Below, piece by piece: positions 1-8,307 of a DNA stretch of 21,804 bases (position 1 is its first letter; every line of letters begins with the position of its first letter). The notes under the pieces were generated by a model. It was not told the origin of the DNA. It saw only the letters and a program-made list of their open reading frames with translations, and ran no database searches. This DNA comes from Paramacrobiotus richtersi (Eukaryota; Tardigrada; Eutardigrada; Parachela; Macrobiotidae), in contig JAQGAU010001054.1 of the NCBI GenBank assembly GCA_034698045.1, positions 1-21,804 of the forward strand, written 5' to 3'. The position numbers were made by a program, and so were the translations under genes.

Positions 1-182
1 ACAGACACAAGGACGGACAGACATTGAAACCCATTTGAGTTGAATATAGAAGACCTTCGCTCCGCTTCGGTCGACAAAATGCAACACCTTTTCTTGTACG
101 TTTTTAGACGGAGGGTTGGGATAATTCTAGTTTATGCACAAGGCTTTTCCGCTCTTATATATACATCAATATGCATATACAG

Positions 183-1031
183 TTCCAGCCCTTGAAAATC
201 ACAGTAAAATTAGGGCTGTCATCACCCTAAAAACTGATAAACTCGTAAACAAGATTGCAAGAATGTTTTTGGCTAGATCTGGATCACGGTAATTATTATA
301 TATTTTATCGTATAATCATTCGGATTTTTTTTATCGAATCTGTAACTTTAATTTGTATTTCAAAATACCGACATACTTATTTACAGAATATTTATTTATT
401 TTCACGATGATCAGCGAAGAAGTGACCCACTACGATATTTTTCCCTAATCTACAGCACTTACCGAAAAGGCCTAAAAGGTATAGGAAACGTATCATTTGC
501 GTTTACGAATGGAAGAGACCCAGACGGATTTGATCGCAGATTTGCAAATCGCAGTCAACTGCAAGACGACTTCAGTATCCAGAAAATAACATCGGCATGG
601 TTCCCGCTGCCGCATCAACCTTCTTCCAACTGTTTCATCGATACTCCGTAGCCGGCTTATCAAATTCGTTTAGAAAACTACCGCCTGATTGTTCTTAGCG
701 AGTTCTAGCTCATTCAATAACGCAACTGCTATCGCTATGTACACATATATTTTCTTATAACAATACGTGCGATTGAAAGCCGATAGCAGCATTAGCATAG
801 CTGATAACAGACCGACAGATTACCGATCACACCAAATTTTGTTTTAAAGCGACAAATAGAACGCGCAATTACCACGACGTCACAGATAGTGAAAACTGGA
901 AATCATGACTAGGTAGTAGAAGTACTGGTTCACTTTTCTAATTTTTTCCTATTTAATTTCTTTGGAAATTTCCAGGTGTTCAGCCGGAATTGACAATTTT
1001 TTGTGTGCTTTGTCTGACAAAAGGGTTTATG
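183..1031 (+). CDS. Unrecognised gene, three internal exons (partial)
   Basis: Three exons can be assembled: 183-288, 387-647 and 976-1031. Each has an AG acceptor and a GT donor (CACG|GTAATT, CTCC|GTAGCC, TATG|GTATAC), and the phases join without a stop (2, 2, then 1). The joined protein is about 140 residues, polar, with Cys residues at the end of exon 2 and in exon 3. Exon 2 ends in a segment with a LPHQPSSNC motif, preceded by a stretch containing IYFHDD. This faintly recalls the extracellular part of DEG/ENaC channels, where an HDP-like turn precedes a LPxPYSSNC segment, but the match is too weak to name the gene. No start codon, membrane segment or later exon was found; the 5' part lies outside the window. 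Splice-phase agreement is the main support. It could also be a decayed gene. Confidence 0.4.
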
Positions 1032-1033
1032 GT

Positions 1034-2016
1034 ATACTGACTCACTTCTTCATATGTGCATCTATTTGTTAGTTGTTATAAGGAAGACAATAATCTCATG
1101 AACAGAACCAAAATAAAAATCATATGCACTGACAAGTGAATTAAACGGATAAGGCTGATAGAATATGCGAATTACTTTAAATAAAAAAAGACAACTGCCT
1201 TATAACCAGTAAAAAAAACCTGTAGCATGAGAAACAATGCATGCCATTGCGATTATTGCGGTGCAATAAATCTATGATATTTCCTGATACCTAGGGCACG
1301 CATAAGCTGCATAAATATTCTTGTACATACCGTATGAACGAAAAAGCGAAACCGAAAATTCCTGTCACCGACATTATATAATTAGCATTTTTTATTGAGT
1401 ATACGTGGTTATAGCCGATAACGGGCATTCGTCTTACTGTAATCATAGAATAACTCGATCGACTCTTGAGAACGAAACCCCGCTTTTTTTCTTGTGATCT
1501 TTGCGTAGCTATCTATACTTGCTACGGTACTGCGGTGGATGTACACACTACACTTTTCTAACGCCGTCACTTTCTAACTCCGTCACCGGCAAGAATCCTC
1601 ATGGTTCTACTGTAATCCAAGCTACCCTTGCGAACCTAAAGGTCCGCCATTTCAGATGTGTCCGGTTCGTTAAAAAACTTCACTCGAATGCCGTCCAGAT
1701 GCTTGAAGCGCGTCATGATGATTTTTATTCTTGTCAGATATTCGGACACACATCTCGCTGTTACATATCTCCGGAGATTCTACAACTTAATAATCTTTTC
1801 AGCCTAGGTAGTTCAAACTGTAAATAATCTAACATCAAGCGGACAAAACGGAGAAAACTGCTACAAAACCTATAAACTGATTAAAATAGCTGCATAACTA
1901 AAAAATACACGGACTCATTTAAACATAAGAAAATTCAACAAGTGGATAACCATACTAAATGAGGAACTATCAACAACTGGCAAACAACTTGACGGAATGT
2001 TAAAGCTGCCACTCAG
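1034..2016. other. Intergenic region without a supported gene
   Basis: This stretch is AT-rich. One frame on the plus strand stays open from 1501 to 1827, but it has no ATG start, no family resemblance, and no acceptor in the phase needed to continue the exons on its left. It would also hold the 3' end of the minus-strand CCCH zinc-finger gene that stops at 2017. Confidence 0.4.
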
Positions 2017-3048
2017 TCAATCACAGAAAGGGAAGCCCTGAGTAAAATCGGCCAGGAAACTGTAGTCGCACTGCTGACCACCTGAGTATGCTGAGAATGA
2101 GGTGTAGCCCGAGTCGCAAGTGGAACTGCGGGAGCGTCCGGGATCCGTCGATGCAGTGTCGTACGATGCATCCTTCCACATGGACGAATCACCAAACTGC
2201 GTCTCCAGTTGATCCAGCATTCCGGCAATCAGTGCGCAGTTGGCCCAGAATGCATCCTGCAAAATAACGACATTATACTGACTTCTCGCATGGTTTTTTA
2301 GGTGTTTTGACGCATCGCGCGTCTGAACTCTGAAGCCAAACAATTTCCGATGTGAAGCAGACACAAACACGAACATTACAAAACATAAATCGCTGACTAA
2401 TACCGTTATTGTTGAAGCAATATCTAAATTTAGTCCGCTTTCCAAAGAAGGAACCCACGAAACACTCGAAAGTTAACAAAGCGAAGTTGTACGCTTGACA
2501 AGAAAGCTTTCTTCCGATCTTACCTTGTTAACGCTAACCAGAGCATCCAGACGCTCCTTACGGGCTTTGGCAAAAGCATCCTTATCCCGCAGTCGCGGAC
2601 CCTCCTTCCGACTCCCTCCATACTCCAAACCAGCCTCCTTCCCCATCCCTTCATCATCCCACGGATGCCAGAAATGGCACTTCTCCCCATAGGTGCACAC
2701 CTGATCCTGCAGCACCGAACGGCACGTCTGCGTCTTGAACTTTGGGTTCTTCTCGCGCTGAGGCATGGCGCGCAGCTCGCTGGAACTGTGGGCGAAATTA
2801 CACTGACGATTGCGGCAGTCCTGCGTGGGACACATGGCCGTACGGTACAGACGATGCCGGGCACGCTGGGGACCGCGATCTGGAGACATCTGACGGCCAT
2901 TCATCCCGCATTCCTGGTTCGGGCGGATGATCGAGAACCCCGTGACGTACTCACGGTAGGTGAGGACCGTGTATGGGTCGCCATTCCCTGAGAAAATTTC
3001 TGAGTGGTTCTCCATGGAAAACTCGTTGGCGTCCATAATAGAGGACAT
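2017..3048 (-). CDS. TTP/TIS11-like tandem CCCH zinc-finger protein
   Basis: Two exons, 3048-2524 and 2256-2017, join in phase 0 across a 267-bp GT-AG intron (AACAAG|GTAAGA, ATTTTGCAG|GATGCA), giving 254 residues. The ATG at 3048 is the first one after a long pyrimidine-rich leader. Two CCCH fingers lie at residues 73-87 and 109-128. The second is the classic C-x8-C-x5-C-x3-H with a KFKTQTC lead-in. The first is C-x4-C-x4-C-x3-H, shorter than the usual x8-x5 spacing. The linker carries SSELRAMP, comparable to the HELRS linker in the TTP family. Family members bind AU-rich 3' UTRs and recruit deadenylases in the cytoplasm; that role is inferred here. The C-terminal 80 residues are Ser/Thr-rich with aromatic residues near the end. 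A POS-1/MEX-5-like germline regulator is an alternative. Confidence 0.82.
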
Positions 3049-3277
3049 GCCGAGCAACAGGAAACCAAAAACGAACAACAGGCAAACCAGTAAGACAAAA
3101 AAAAACAAAAAACGATCCAACGATAAACGGCGAGAAACTGTGCAACGATAAAAGTAACGGAATGGTAACAGATCGCCAAAGTGAAAGTAACGCACTGCTC
3201 CTACATTTTGAACAACGAAAAGCGAAAAAATTTTCCATACCGATGAGTCAGCGGCCTGGGTTGATCTGAGCCAATCA

Positions 3278-3655
3278 GAAGCGTCCAATCACCAGCCTTT
3301 CTCCATTTCTGACTGGCTGTAGAATTTCGCTTTTGTGAATGAATGCCATATCCACTGCACGTGCCTCGATGAAAGCTCTTTCAAAGTACGGGTTTAAAGC
3401 TGGTTGCAGCATCGTTCAAGGTGTGCCCGAAACTACGCTAATGGACTGGAAAACTTTGGTTGTTCTCGGTTCATCCGATTGCATCACTGCCATCAGTGCC
3501 ATGATACTTCCATAATACAATTCTATCGCTCGTTGTTTTAAATTTTCCTGCTTGCGCAGGAGACAATGTCCGTTTACTGTAGAAGCCAATTCTCGACATT
3601 TTTTAATCTCGCAAATTTGCTGGAACGACAGTAGCCAGACTGTTACGGCGAGGCG
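3278..3655 (-). pseudogene. Possible coding remnant, open frame broken by TGA
   Basis: On the minus strand one frame is open for 79 codons (3655-3419), meets TGA at 3418-3416, then stays open in the same frame for 46 codons (3415-3278). The residues look protein-like: a charged and hydrophobic helix-like segment around AIELYYGSIMALMAVMQSDE, then FERAFIEARAVDMAFIHKSE after the stop. No family was recognised and no start codon is evident. It lies between the stop of the GPCR and the start of the CCCH gene, on the same strand. It could be a relic of an inactivated gene, a terminal exon plus chance extension, or chance alone. Confidence 0.25.
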
Positions 3656-4295
3656 TTAGTAGTTACCGATATCAATGATAAATTTTACAGTTCGCTGCTG
3701 CGCTCAGTTCCACAGAAAACTCATGCCCTGATTGTACGAAGCATGCTCAAGAAAGTGCTTCGATACTGCGCATTAGTAATGAAATAAACAAAAAAATTAA
3801 AACAATAATAAGCATAGAAGAAAACGTCCGCAATATTCCCGAACACGGATTTTGCCGATCCATCAAATGATATACGGTGGAAATTGCTTTCCCATGTTAG
3901 AACTCGGTACACAATACTGGGAAATTTGGAAATAAAGAACAAAACAGCACTTCCGATCAATATCAGGTTGATAGATCGCTTCTTCGGCCTTGATTCCGAC
4001 GACTCGGCAGTTTGCGCTGTACGCATCTTTCCAATCTCGGAATTATCGCGGCGCTTTAGGAAAATTACCAAGAAAATGTTCAAGATGAAAATCAGGATCA
4101 GCGTTATAAAACTGACAACGCCCTACAAAAAGCATATGAGGTTGCGGATTTTGTGTAAGCCGTACATTTTTTTACCTCTGCCATCTCCTGAACGACCTTC
4201 CAGTTAACCAACCAATCCGGAGTGTTTCCCGGTTGATTCCAAAGGTCATACTTCCAGCACATCATGTTGGCTGCAAAGTAATGTAGTGCACACGC

Positions 4296-4308
4296 TCCGG
4301 AGTCCGGA
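4296..4308 (-). other. 7-bp tandem duplication (frameshift) in GPCR exon 3
   Basis: The plus strand reads TCCGGAGTCCGGA, two TCCGGA copies with a period of 7. Upstream on the coding strand the TM4 frame is good; downstream the ECL2 frame is good but shifted by one. Exon 3 is 248 nt, and the phases of its neighbours require 241 nt, so exactly 7 nt are in excess. No short intron with GT and AG ends would reconcile the frames. Confidence 0.8.
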
Positions 4309-4820
4309 CAAGACGGCTAGAATGCAGACAGTAGTTGTGGCTATAACTCGTCTTTGGAGTTGCTTGAAAGTGAAAGGTCGAATCATAACCAGAAAGCGTT
4401 CCAACGAGAAGATCACAAGGATCCTGGAACAGGGCTCTTACAGGTACTTTGGCTGACATAAGGCAAAACCATCATCACTGACAAGCCGCCACAGTTACCA
4501 TAAATACATTGTGACTAATTTCGTGTATTCCCTACCAATCAGAGAGGTTCGCGCAGGTTTCTCCCGCCCAGACTACGAGACCCATTATACTGGTTGTGAT
4601 CGAATAATGCTCTGGAGTTGCATATGACAGTCCCAGGGCGCTGCTCATTTCCCAGATAAACAATGGAAAGAAAAACCATCTGCAATAAGCAACCATTAAG
4701 GGTAATGCAGCATCTGTTTTGGGTACTCTGCCTGCACGTTGTACGGTATCTGATAACGATTTTTTTTTTTGTGTTTGAACTTTTTATGTACTTTTAGTAT
4801 TTAAATGCGCTAGCTTTGGG

Positions 4821-4984
4821 TACTGTACGCGATCGATGAAATGGCACGAAAATTTGCCCTACCGCATACATCACCCCAGCGGGACTGGCAGTGTAATGAG
4901 TGCGTATAGGCAGAGTAGGAATATTCGACGCGCATGTTACCGAATACACTACTCTGCGTGCCATTTCAGCGATCGCGTACAGTA
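4821..4984. mobile_element. MITE-like element with 28-bp terminal inverted repeats
   Basis: The arms 4821-4848 and 4957-4984 are inverted copies with one mismatch in 28 (outer sequence TACTGTACGCGATCG, inner end ATGGCACG). Both ends are TA, which fits a Tc1/mariner-type TA target site. The inside has no reading frame of its own and holds a second hairpin: GCAGAGTAG at 4910-4918 pairs with CTACTCTGC at 4949-4957. A short, weaker similarity (ATGCGC) continues outside both arms, so the true ends may lie 15-20 bp further out. The element lies within the GPCR intron 4680-5348. No transposase is present; mobilisation in trans is inferred. Confidence 0.7.
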
Positions 4985-5899
4985 TTGCTGCGCTTTGCGC
5001 ATATCTGAAATATGAGTTAGCAGGTTTCTGCAGATGCAGTAAAAAATTATTATAAGTACGGCAATCAGAACTCACGTTTACTGCTTTGCGTATGCTGGAC
5101 ACACAAGCTGATGCAATTATATTTACATGCTTGACGTATCGCCAAATCTGAACCGAAGACCGACACAATTAATTAATATTCACTCCCAGTAATCTTGTGA
5201 TAAAATGAATTCACATGAACGTTGGAAGTTGAAAGATTTGGTTGGGTTGTCCTGCTTTATTACGTAAATTGATACATGCACGTATGATACTAACAATGTA
5301 AATTCTACATATTCGCAAAACATTATATTTGCAGCGGTGGAAACTTACAGTACTCCAATATCAGCGACAGCTGTAGAGATCATATAACAGTTAGCCGATG
5401 ATTTGTTTTTTTGTTGAACAAAAATGATTAAATTGACGACGTTTCCGACGGTGCAGAGACTTAAAAGGATAAGATAAGAAACGACATAGAACACGAACGA
5501 GCGATCCAACTGCTCTTGGGAGTACGTGCCGTTGTCGGATGCCGTGTTGCGCCAGTAACTCGAAGTGTTCAAATTGGGCATCTCCTGACATATCAGAGGG
5601 ATAACGTCTTTCTCCTCTTCCGAGGCCATACCGGGAGTTACAGTATCTGGTTTATAACCGGTCGGATTCTCTTGACAATCGTTTTTATTCCAGCATAACT
5701 GAATAGCAGTCGAAATGAATAAATAATAAAAATTGTGAATCAAGGTGTTAAACAAGATTCGAACGGAAAGCCGCGTAGTCACGCTGTGTTTGACAACAAT
5801 TACTGTTTGTTGTTGATTGTGCTCTAGGGCATTTTCACATTTGGAGTACGTGAACAGCATTAACGGTCGGTGATTTGGACATGATCCTGCGGGGCTGGA

Positions 5900-6212
5900 A
5901 AATGTCAAGTGTTAATTTTCATTTATCAGATCTTAACTGCACTTGCACGTTCGTGGTGCACGACCAGGACAAAGCATCGTCACTGGTACTTGTGCGGAAC
6001 AAGAGCCACTTGCTGAAAAGTAGTGCTCATGAGCCCATCTAATAAATACAATATCATATACAGTTTTCCACCGATCAACACATCAGCAGAAACGTTTAAA
6101 TGATAATCGCCGTGGCTGCGGCCAGCAGAATGTCAGCTGACTGATTTACAGAAAAGCGGTACGCCGGTACCCATTAAACAATTTTTTATCAAGTTCCGAT
6201 GCGGCTTAATTA
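5900..6212. other. Region upstream of the GPCR, no supported gene
   Basis: It may hold 5' non-coding exons or the promoter of the minus-strand GPCR. A pyrimidine-rich acceptor with TTTTCCAG (about 5895-5902 on the minus strand) precedes an open frame joined to the receptor exon, so an additional upstream exon is possible. No other signal was seen. Confidence 0.25.
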
Positions 6213-6374
6213 TTACGCCGTTGGCAGGAATAGGAATAAATAACAGGAATACCATGGTGGAAAGGAATGCATTGTAAGGAACACCATGGCCATTAGAAAC
6301 ACAAGGAAGAAGAGAAACCGGATCGTAACAGGACGCGCCCGAACAGTTGAGCCAATTAAGGACGACAACATCAT
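6213..6374 (-). CDS. Small ORF with one membrane segment (53 aa), hypothetical
   Basis: The frame starts with two consecutive ATGs (6374 and 6371) and ends with TAA at 6213. The product has a short basic N-terminus (VRARPVTIR) followed by one strongly hydrophobic stretch, FLFFLVFLMAMVFLTM. That order is typical of a signal anchor in a type II membrane protein. A GT at ATG|GTATTC inside the frame could be a donor, making this the first exon of a longer gene. No downstream exon was identified, and a 53-codon frame can arise by chance. Confidence 0.25.
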   Translation of the reverse strand: MMLSSLIGSTVRARPVTIRFLFFLVFLMAMVFLTMHSFPPWYSCYLFLFLPTA

Positions 6375-6641
6375 GTTAGGAAAAGCGGAAGAACATCACT
6401 AACACAATGACAAATACGCAACATTAACTACTCGGCACAGAATGACCTTTTTATGCATATAACGGGCAACATCAACGGGTACGCCGACAACCAGATCATT
6501 GTAGCCATTTCTGGGCAAATTTTCCCCAGAATTCTTTAAACGCTTAAATATATGTCGATTATAACAGTATCCAGATTGAAGTTCTGAACAAGCGTGCTGG
6601 TAAACTAAGAAAACAGCGCAAACAGCGGTCGGTGGTCTTAC

Positions 6642-6769
6642 ATCACAGATCTCGCCAGGTGTCTGCGGTAACACAGGCTCAGGTAGTAAGTGTTGATGGG
6701 GAAGGGATAAACGACCTTCCGCTCCCAAAATCATTATGTGACCAACGGTTTCGCGTGGGCGGCATTCCA
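6642..6769 (-). CDS. Possible exon of an unrecognised gene
   Basis: A 128-nt open segment on the minus strand lies between a strong acceptor (TTTTTTCGTAACAG) and a donor (TGTGAT|GTAAGA). It codes for about 42 residues, including the segment MILGAEGRLSLPHQHLL. A second open segment at about 6465-6537 includes NGYNDLVVGVPVDVARYMH and could follow it in phase through a weak TTTAAAG acceptor. No family was recognised. The region may belong to a short or decayed gene on the same strand as the GPCR. Confidence 0.28.
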
Positions 6770-6829
6770 CTGTTACGAAAAAACAAATTGGTCATATTAC
6801 ATACAAATATTCCGTGTAACTAGTCAATC

Positions 6830-7082
6830 CGAACCTGACATTCACTTATACGTCTGACTACTCAACGTAAACTTGAAATGATGCCGACAGAATCTGTATA
6901 TGAGGCTTACTGCCGCTTACTGTCAAATTTACAGTGTATATATAATTATACATTATATTATAAGCCTTAGACGCTAAAATGTTAAAATAACTGTTAATGT
7001 AAACGTACGTCGACTTTTTGGGCAAATGGAAGGCCAGGTGTGCGGAGAGGAAACGCAGCGCTGTGAACGCACAGCCGTCACA
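6830..7082. other. AT-rich spacer beside the retrotransposon
   Basis: The left half is AT-rich with a TATATAATTATAC-type run near 6937-6962. From about 7010 the sequence becomes GC-rich and may already belong to the 3' end of the retrotransposon. No gene was seen. Confidence 0.35.
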
Positions 7083-7159
7083 ATCTTGCGCCAGTGGTGG
7101 CTAGATTTGACCGGTGGTGGCAGGTTCCGATCTTGCGCCCGTGGGGGCTAGATCTGACC
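7083..7159. repeat. Imperfect tandem repeat, period 47 bp, 3' of the recombinase gene
   Basis: The segments 7083-7112 and 7130-7159 both begin ATCTTGCGCC and end GATYTGACC, with three differences over 30 bp. Each includes a TGGTGGCTAG or TGGGGGCTAG core. Its place just past the YR stop would suit part of a 3' terminal region of a DIRS/Ngaro-type element, but no matching copy was found on the other side. Confidence 0.65.
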
Positions 7160-7254
7160 AGCAGTACGAGGCGGATGCTTGCGGCCCCTGCGCGCTTGTT
7201 TTCTCGCACACACCCATCCCCAAACAGAAGGAGGGCCCAAAAAGGAGGAAGTGG

Positions 7255-8307
7255 TCAATTGTAGGGGTTGAAGGAATTAATTGGTAGTGTGGATCGGACA
7301 TACGTGGTGAAACACTGGGTTTTCCAACGGCCATAGCGCTGAATGGTGGCATCATCGTGTCCGTTCTTGGCAGCAGTGGTGGCAGCACCAATCCGGAAAC
7401 TGTGTGGGCTGTAGCGCTGCAGCTGTGGAACACCGTGTAGGGACTGCTTCAGGCGGTTGCCAAAGTTCATCCGGGTGAGGTATTGGCCGTTCTGGAACGT
7501 AAACAGCGGGGAATGTTGGAGACCAACTGCACGCCTGAGTTGGATGTACTGCAGCATCGCGTTGACAGCACAGACCGACCGGCCTGTCGGACGCAGGGTA
7601 AACTGGTACCCCTTTCCGAACTGGTCGGTCTTGGATGTCTGCAGGAAAATGGTGATGGAGTCGTGTCCGATGGTGACATTGGACAGCAGGAGAGTTCTGT
7701 TACGGTCGAAGTGGTGGCATGAACTGGTGGCAATTTCGCCAATCCGTAGCATAGCGGTAAAACACAAGGTAAAGGCGCACCAAAAAAGGCGCTTATCGTA
7801 ATGCGACAATCTGGAGCCACCAATATGGTCTTTTATTCGGCGCATTAACTCCAGCGTAATAGGTAAGCGACTATCGGCTGATGTAGGAGCGACACGTTTC
7901 AAACCTGATAGGACACGGTTGACAGCAGGTGTCCATCCGGGGAACGTAAAGTCGGATTCGGCATGGGCATTGGAGATCCCGGCAAGGTAGACATGTATGG
8001 TGGCAGTGGTGACTTTTTCTGTATACAATTTGGCAACGTACCGGAGTATCGTATCTTCGCTGGCTGGAAACGGATGAACTTTTTCCACGGTGCAGAAGTG
8101 GACAAAATTCCTTAGAGCTGCGTTGTATGTCTTTCTTGTCGTTTCAGCGATGTGGTTTTGCTGCAGGAACTGGACTGTGCAACCAAGGGGATCGACTTGT
8201 CGTAACTGCGTTGCAGACTGGTCCAGAAATCTGGTAATGCATCCGGTTCCGGATTTGCCTCTGGTGCCAATGATCGGAAACGTACGGTCTGAAAGCGTGA
8301 TAAAGCG
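7255..8307 (-). CDS. Tyrosine recombinase (YR) of the retrotransposon
   Basis: This recombinase would integrate the circular cDNA of the element. The catalytic set is visible: Arg in AMLRIGEIA, His and Arg in HSFRIGAAT, Trp in YGRWKT and the nucleophile Tyr in FTTYVRS. An N-terminal core-binding domain reads AETTRKTYNAALRNFVHFC just upstream of HPFPASEDTILRYVA. That domain lies partly in the overlap with the pol frame and has no ATG. The frame is open back to 8307 (stop at 8308-8310), and the first Met is well inside the catalytic domain. The frame is -1 relative to pol, so a Pol-YR fusion made by frameshifting is likely. The given start is the limit of the open frame, not a proven initiation site. 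The C-terminus ends shortly after the Tyr, as in other short YRs. Confidence 0.85.
   Translation of the reverse strand, partial: RFITLSDRTFPIIGTRGKSGTGCITRFLDQSATQLRQVDPLGCTVQFLQQNHIAETTRKTYNAALRNFVHFCTVEKVHPFPASEDTILRYVAKLYTEKVTTATIHVYLAGISNAHAESDFTFPGWTPAVNRVLSGLKRVAPTSADSRLPITLELMRRIKDHIGGSRLSHYDKRLFWCAFTLCFTAMLRIGEIATSSCHHFDRNRTLLLSNVTIGHDSITIFLQTSKTDQFGKGYQFTLRPTGRSVCAVNAMLQYIQLRRAVGLQHSPLFTFQNGQYLTRMNFGNRLKQSLHGVPQLQRYSPHSFRIGAATTAAKNGHDDATIQRYGRWKTQCFTTYVRSTLPINSFNPYN

Larger units (their letters stand above)
3721..5698 (-). pseudogene. Rhodopsin-type (class A) GPCR, peptide-receptor-like, with a frameshift
   Basis: Exons are 5698/5629-5349 (N-terminus, TM1, start of TM2), 4679-4536 (end of TM2, TM3), 4423-4176 (SLERF motif, TM4, ECL2 with Cys) and 4122-3721 (TM5-TM7, tail). 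All junctions are GT-AG and join in phase. Start ATG 5629 follows a good acceptor at 5699-5701; NTSS and NGT are glycosylation sequons in the N-terminus. Class A landmarks are GNVVN in TM1, VAD in TM2, SLERF for DRY and NFFVY for NPxxY, ending in a short tail. The style recalls invertebrate FMRFamide-type receptors, but the ligand is unknown. Exon 3 contains a 7-bp tandem duplication at 4296-4308; discounting it, TM4 runs into ECL2 and the product is about 355 residues. As written, translation stops soon after TM4. It may be a pseudogene, a null allele or an assembly error. The usual TM3 Cys position is Met. Confidence 0.78.

Noticed and set aside
725-800. Inverted CTGCTATCG / CGATAGCAG pair
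   Set aside because: Only 9 bp with a 40-bp loop and no similarity beyond; compatible with chance.
1501-1827. 108-codon plus-strand frame starting at TTG
   Set aside because: No ATG start, no domain, and its phase does not match the exons to the left; the size is compatible with chance.
3049-3288. Hydrophobic N-terminal extension of the CCCH protein in the open frame
   Set aside because: No ATG precedes it; the apparent membrane segment is the translation of a pyrimidine-rich 5' leader.
3416-3418. Reading the TGA as selenocysteine
   Set aside because: No SECIS-like structure was identified and no selenoprotein family fits; a remnant or a true stop is simpler.
4273-4295. A 23-bp intron (GTGTGC...TTGCAG on the minus strand) as explanation of the GPCR frameshift
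   Set aside because: Too short for a normal intron, and its removal leads straight to a stop instead of the ECL2 frame.
4794-5168. 124-codon minus-strand frame within the GPCR region
   Set aside because: It covers the MITE and both its inverted arms; the real receptor exons lie on either side and splice over it.
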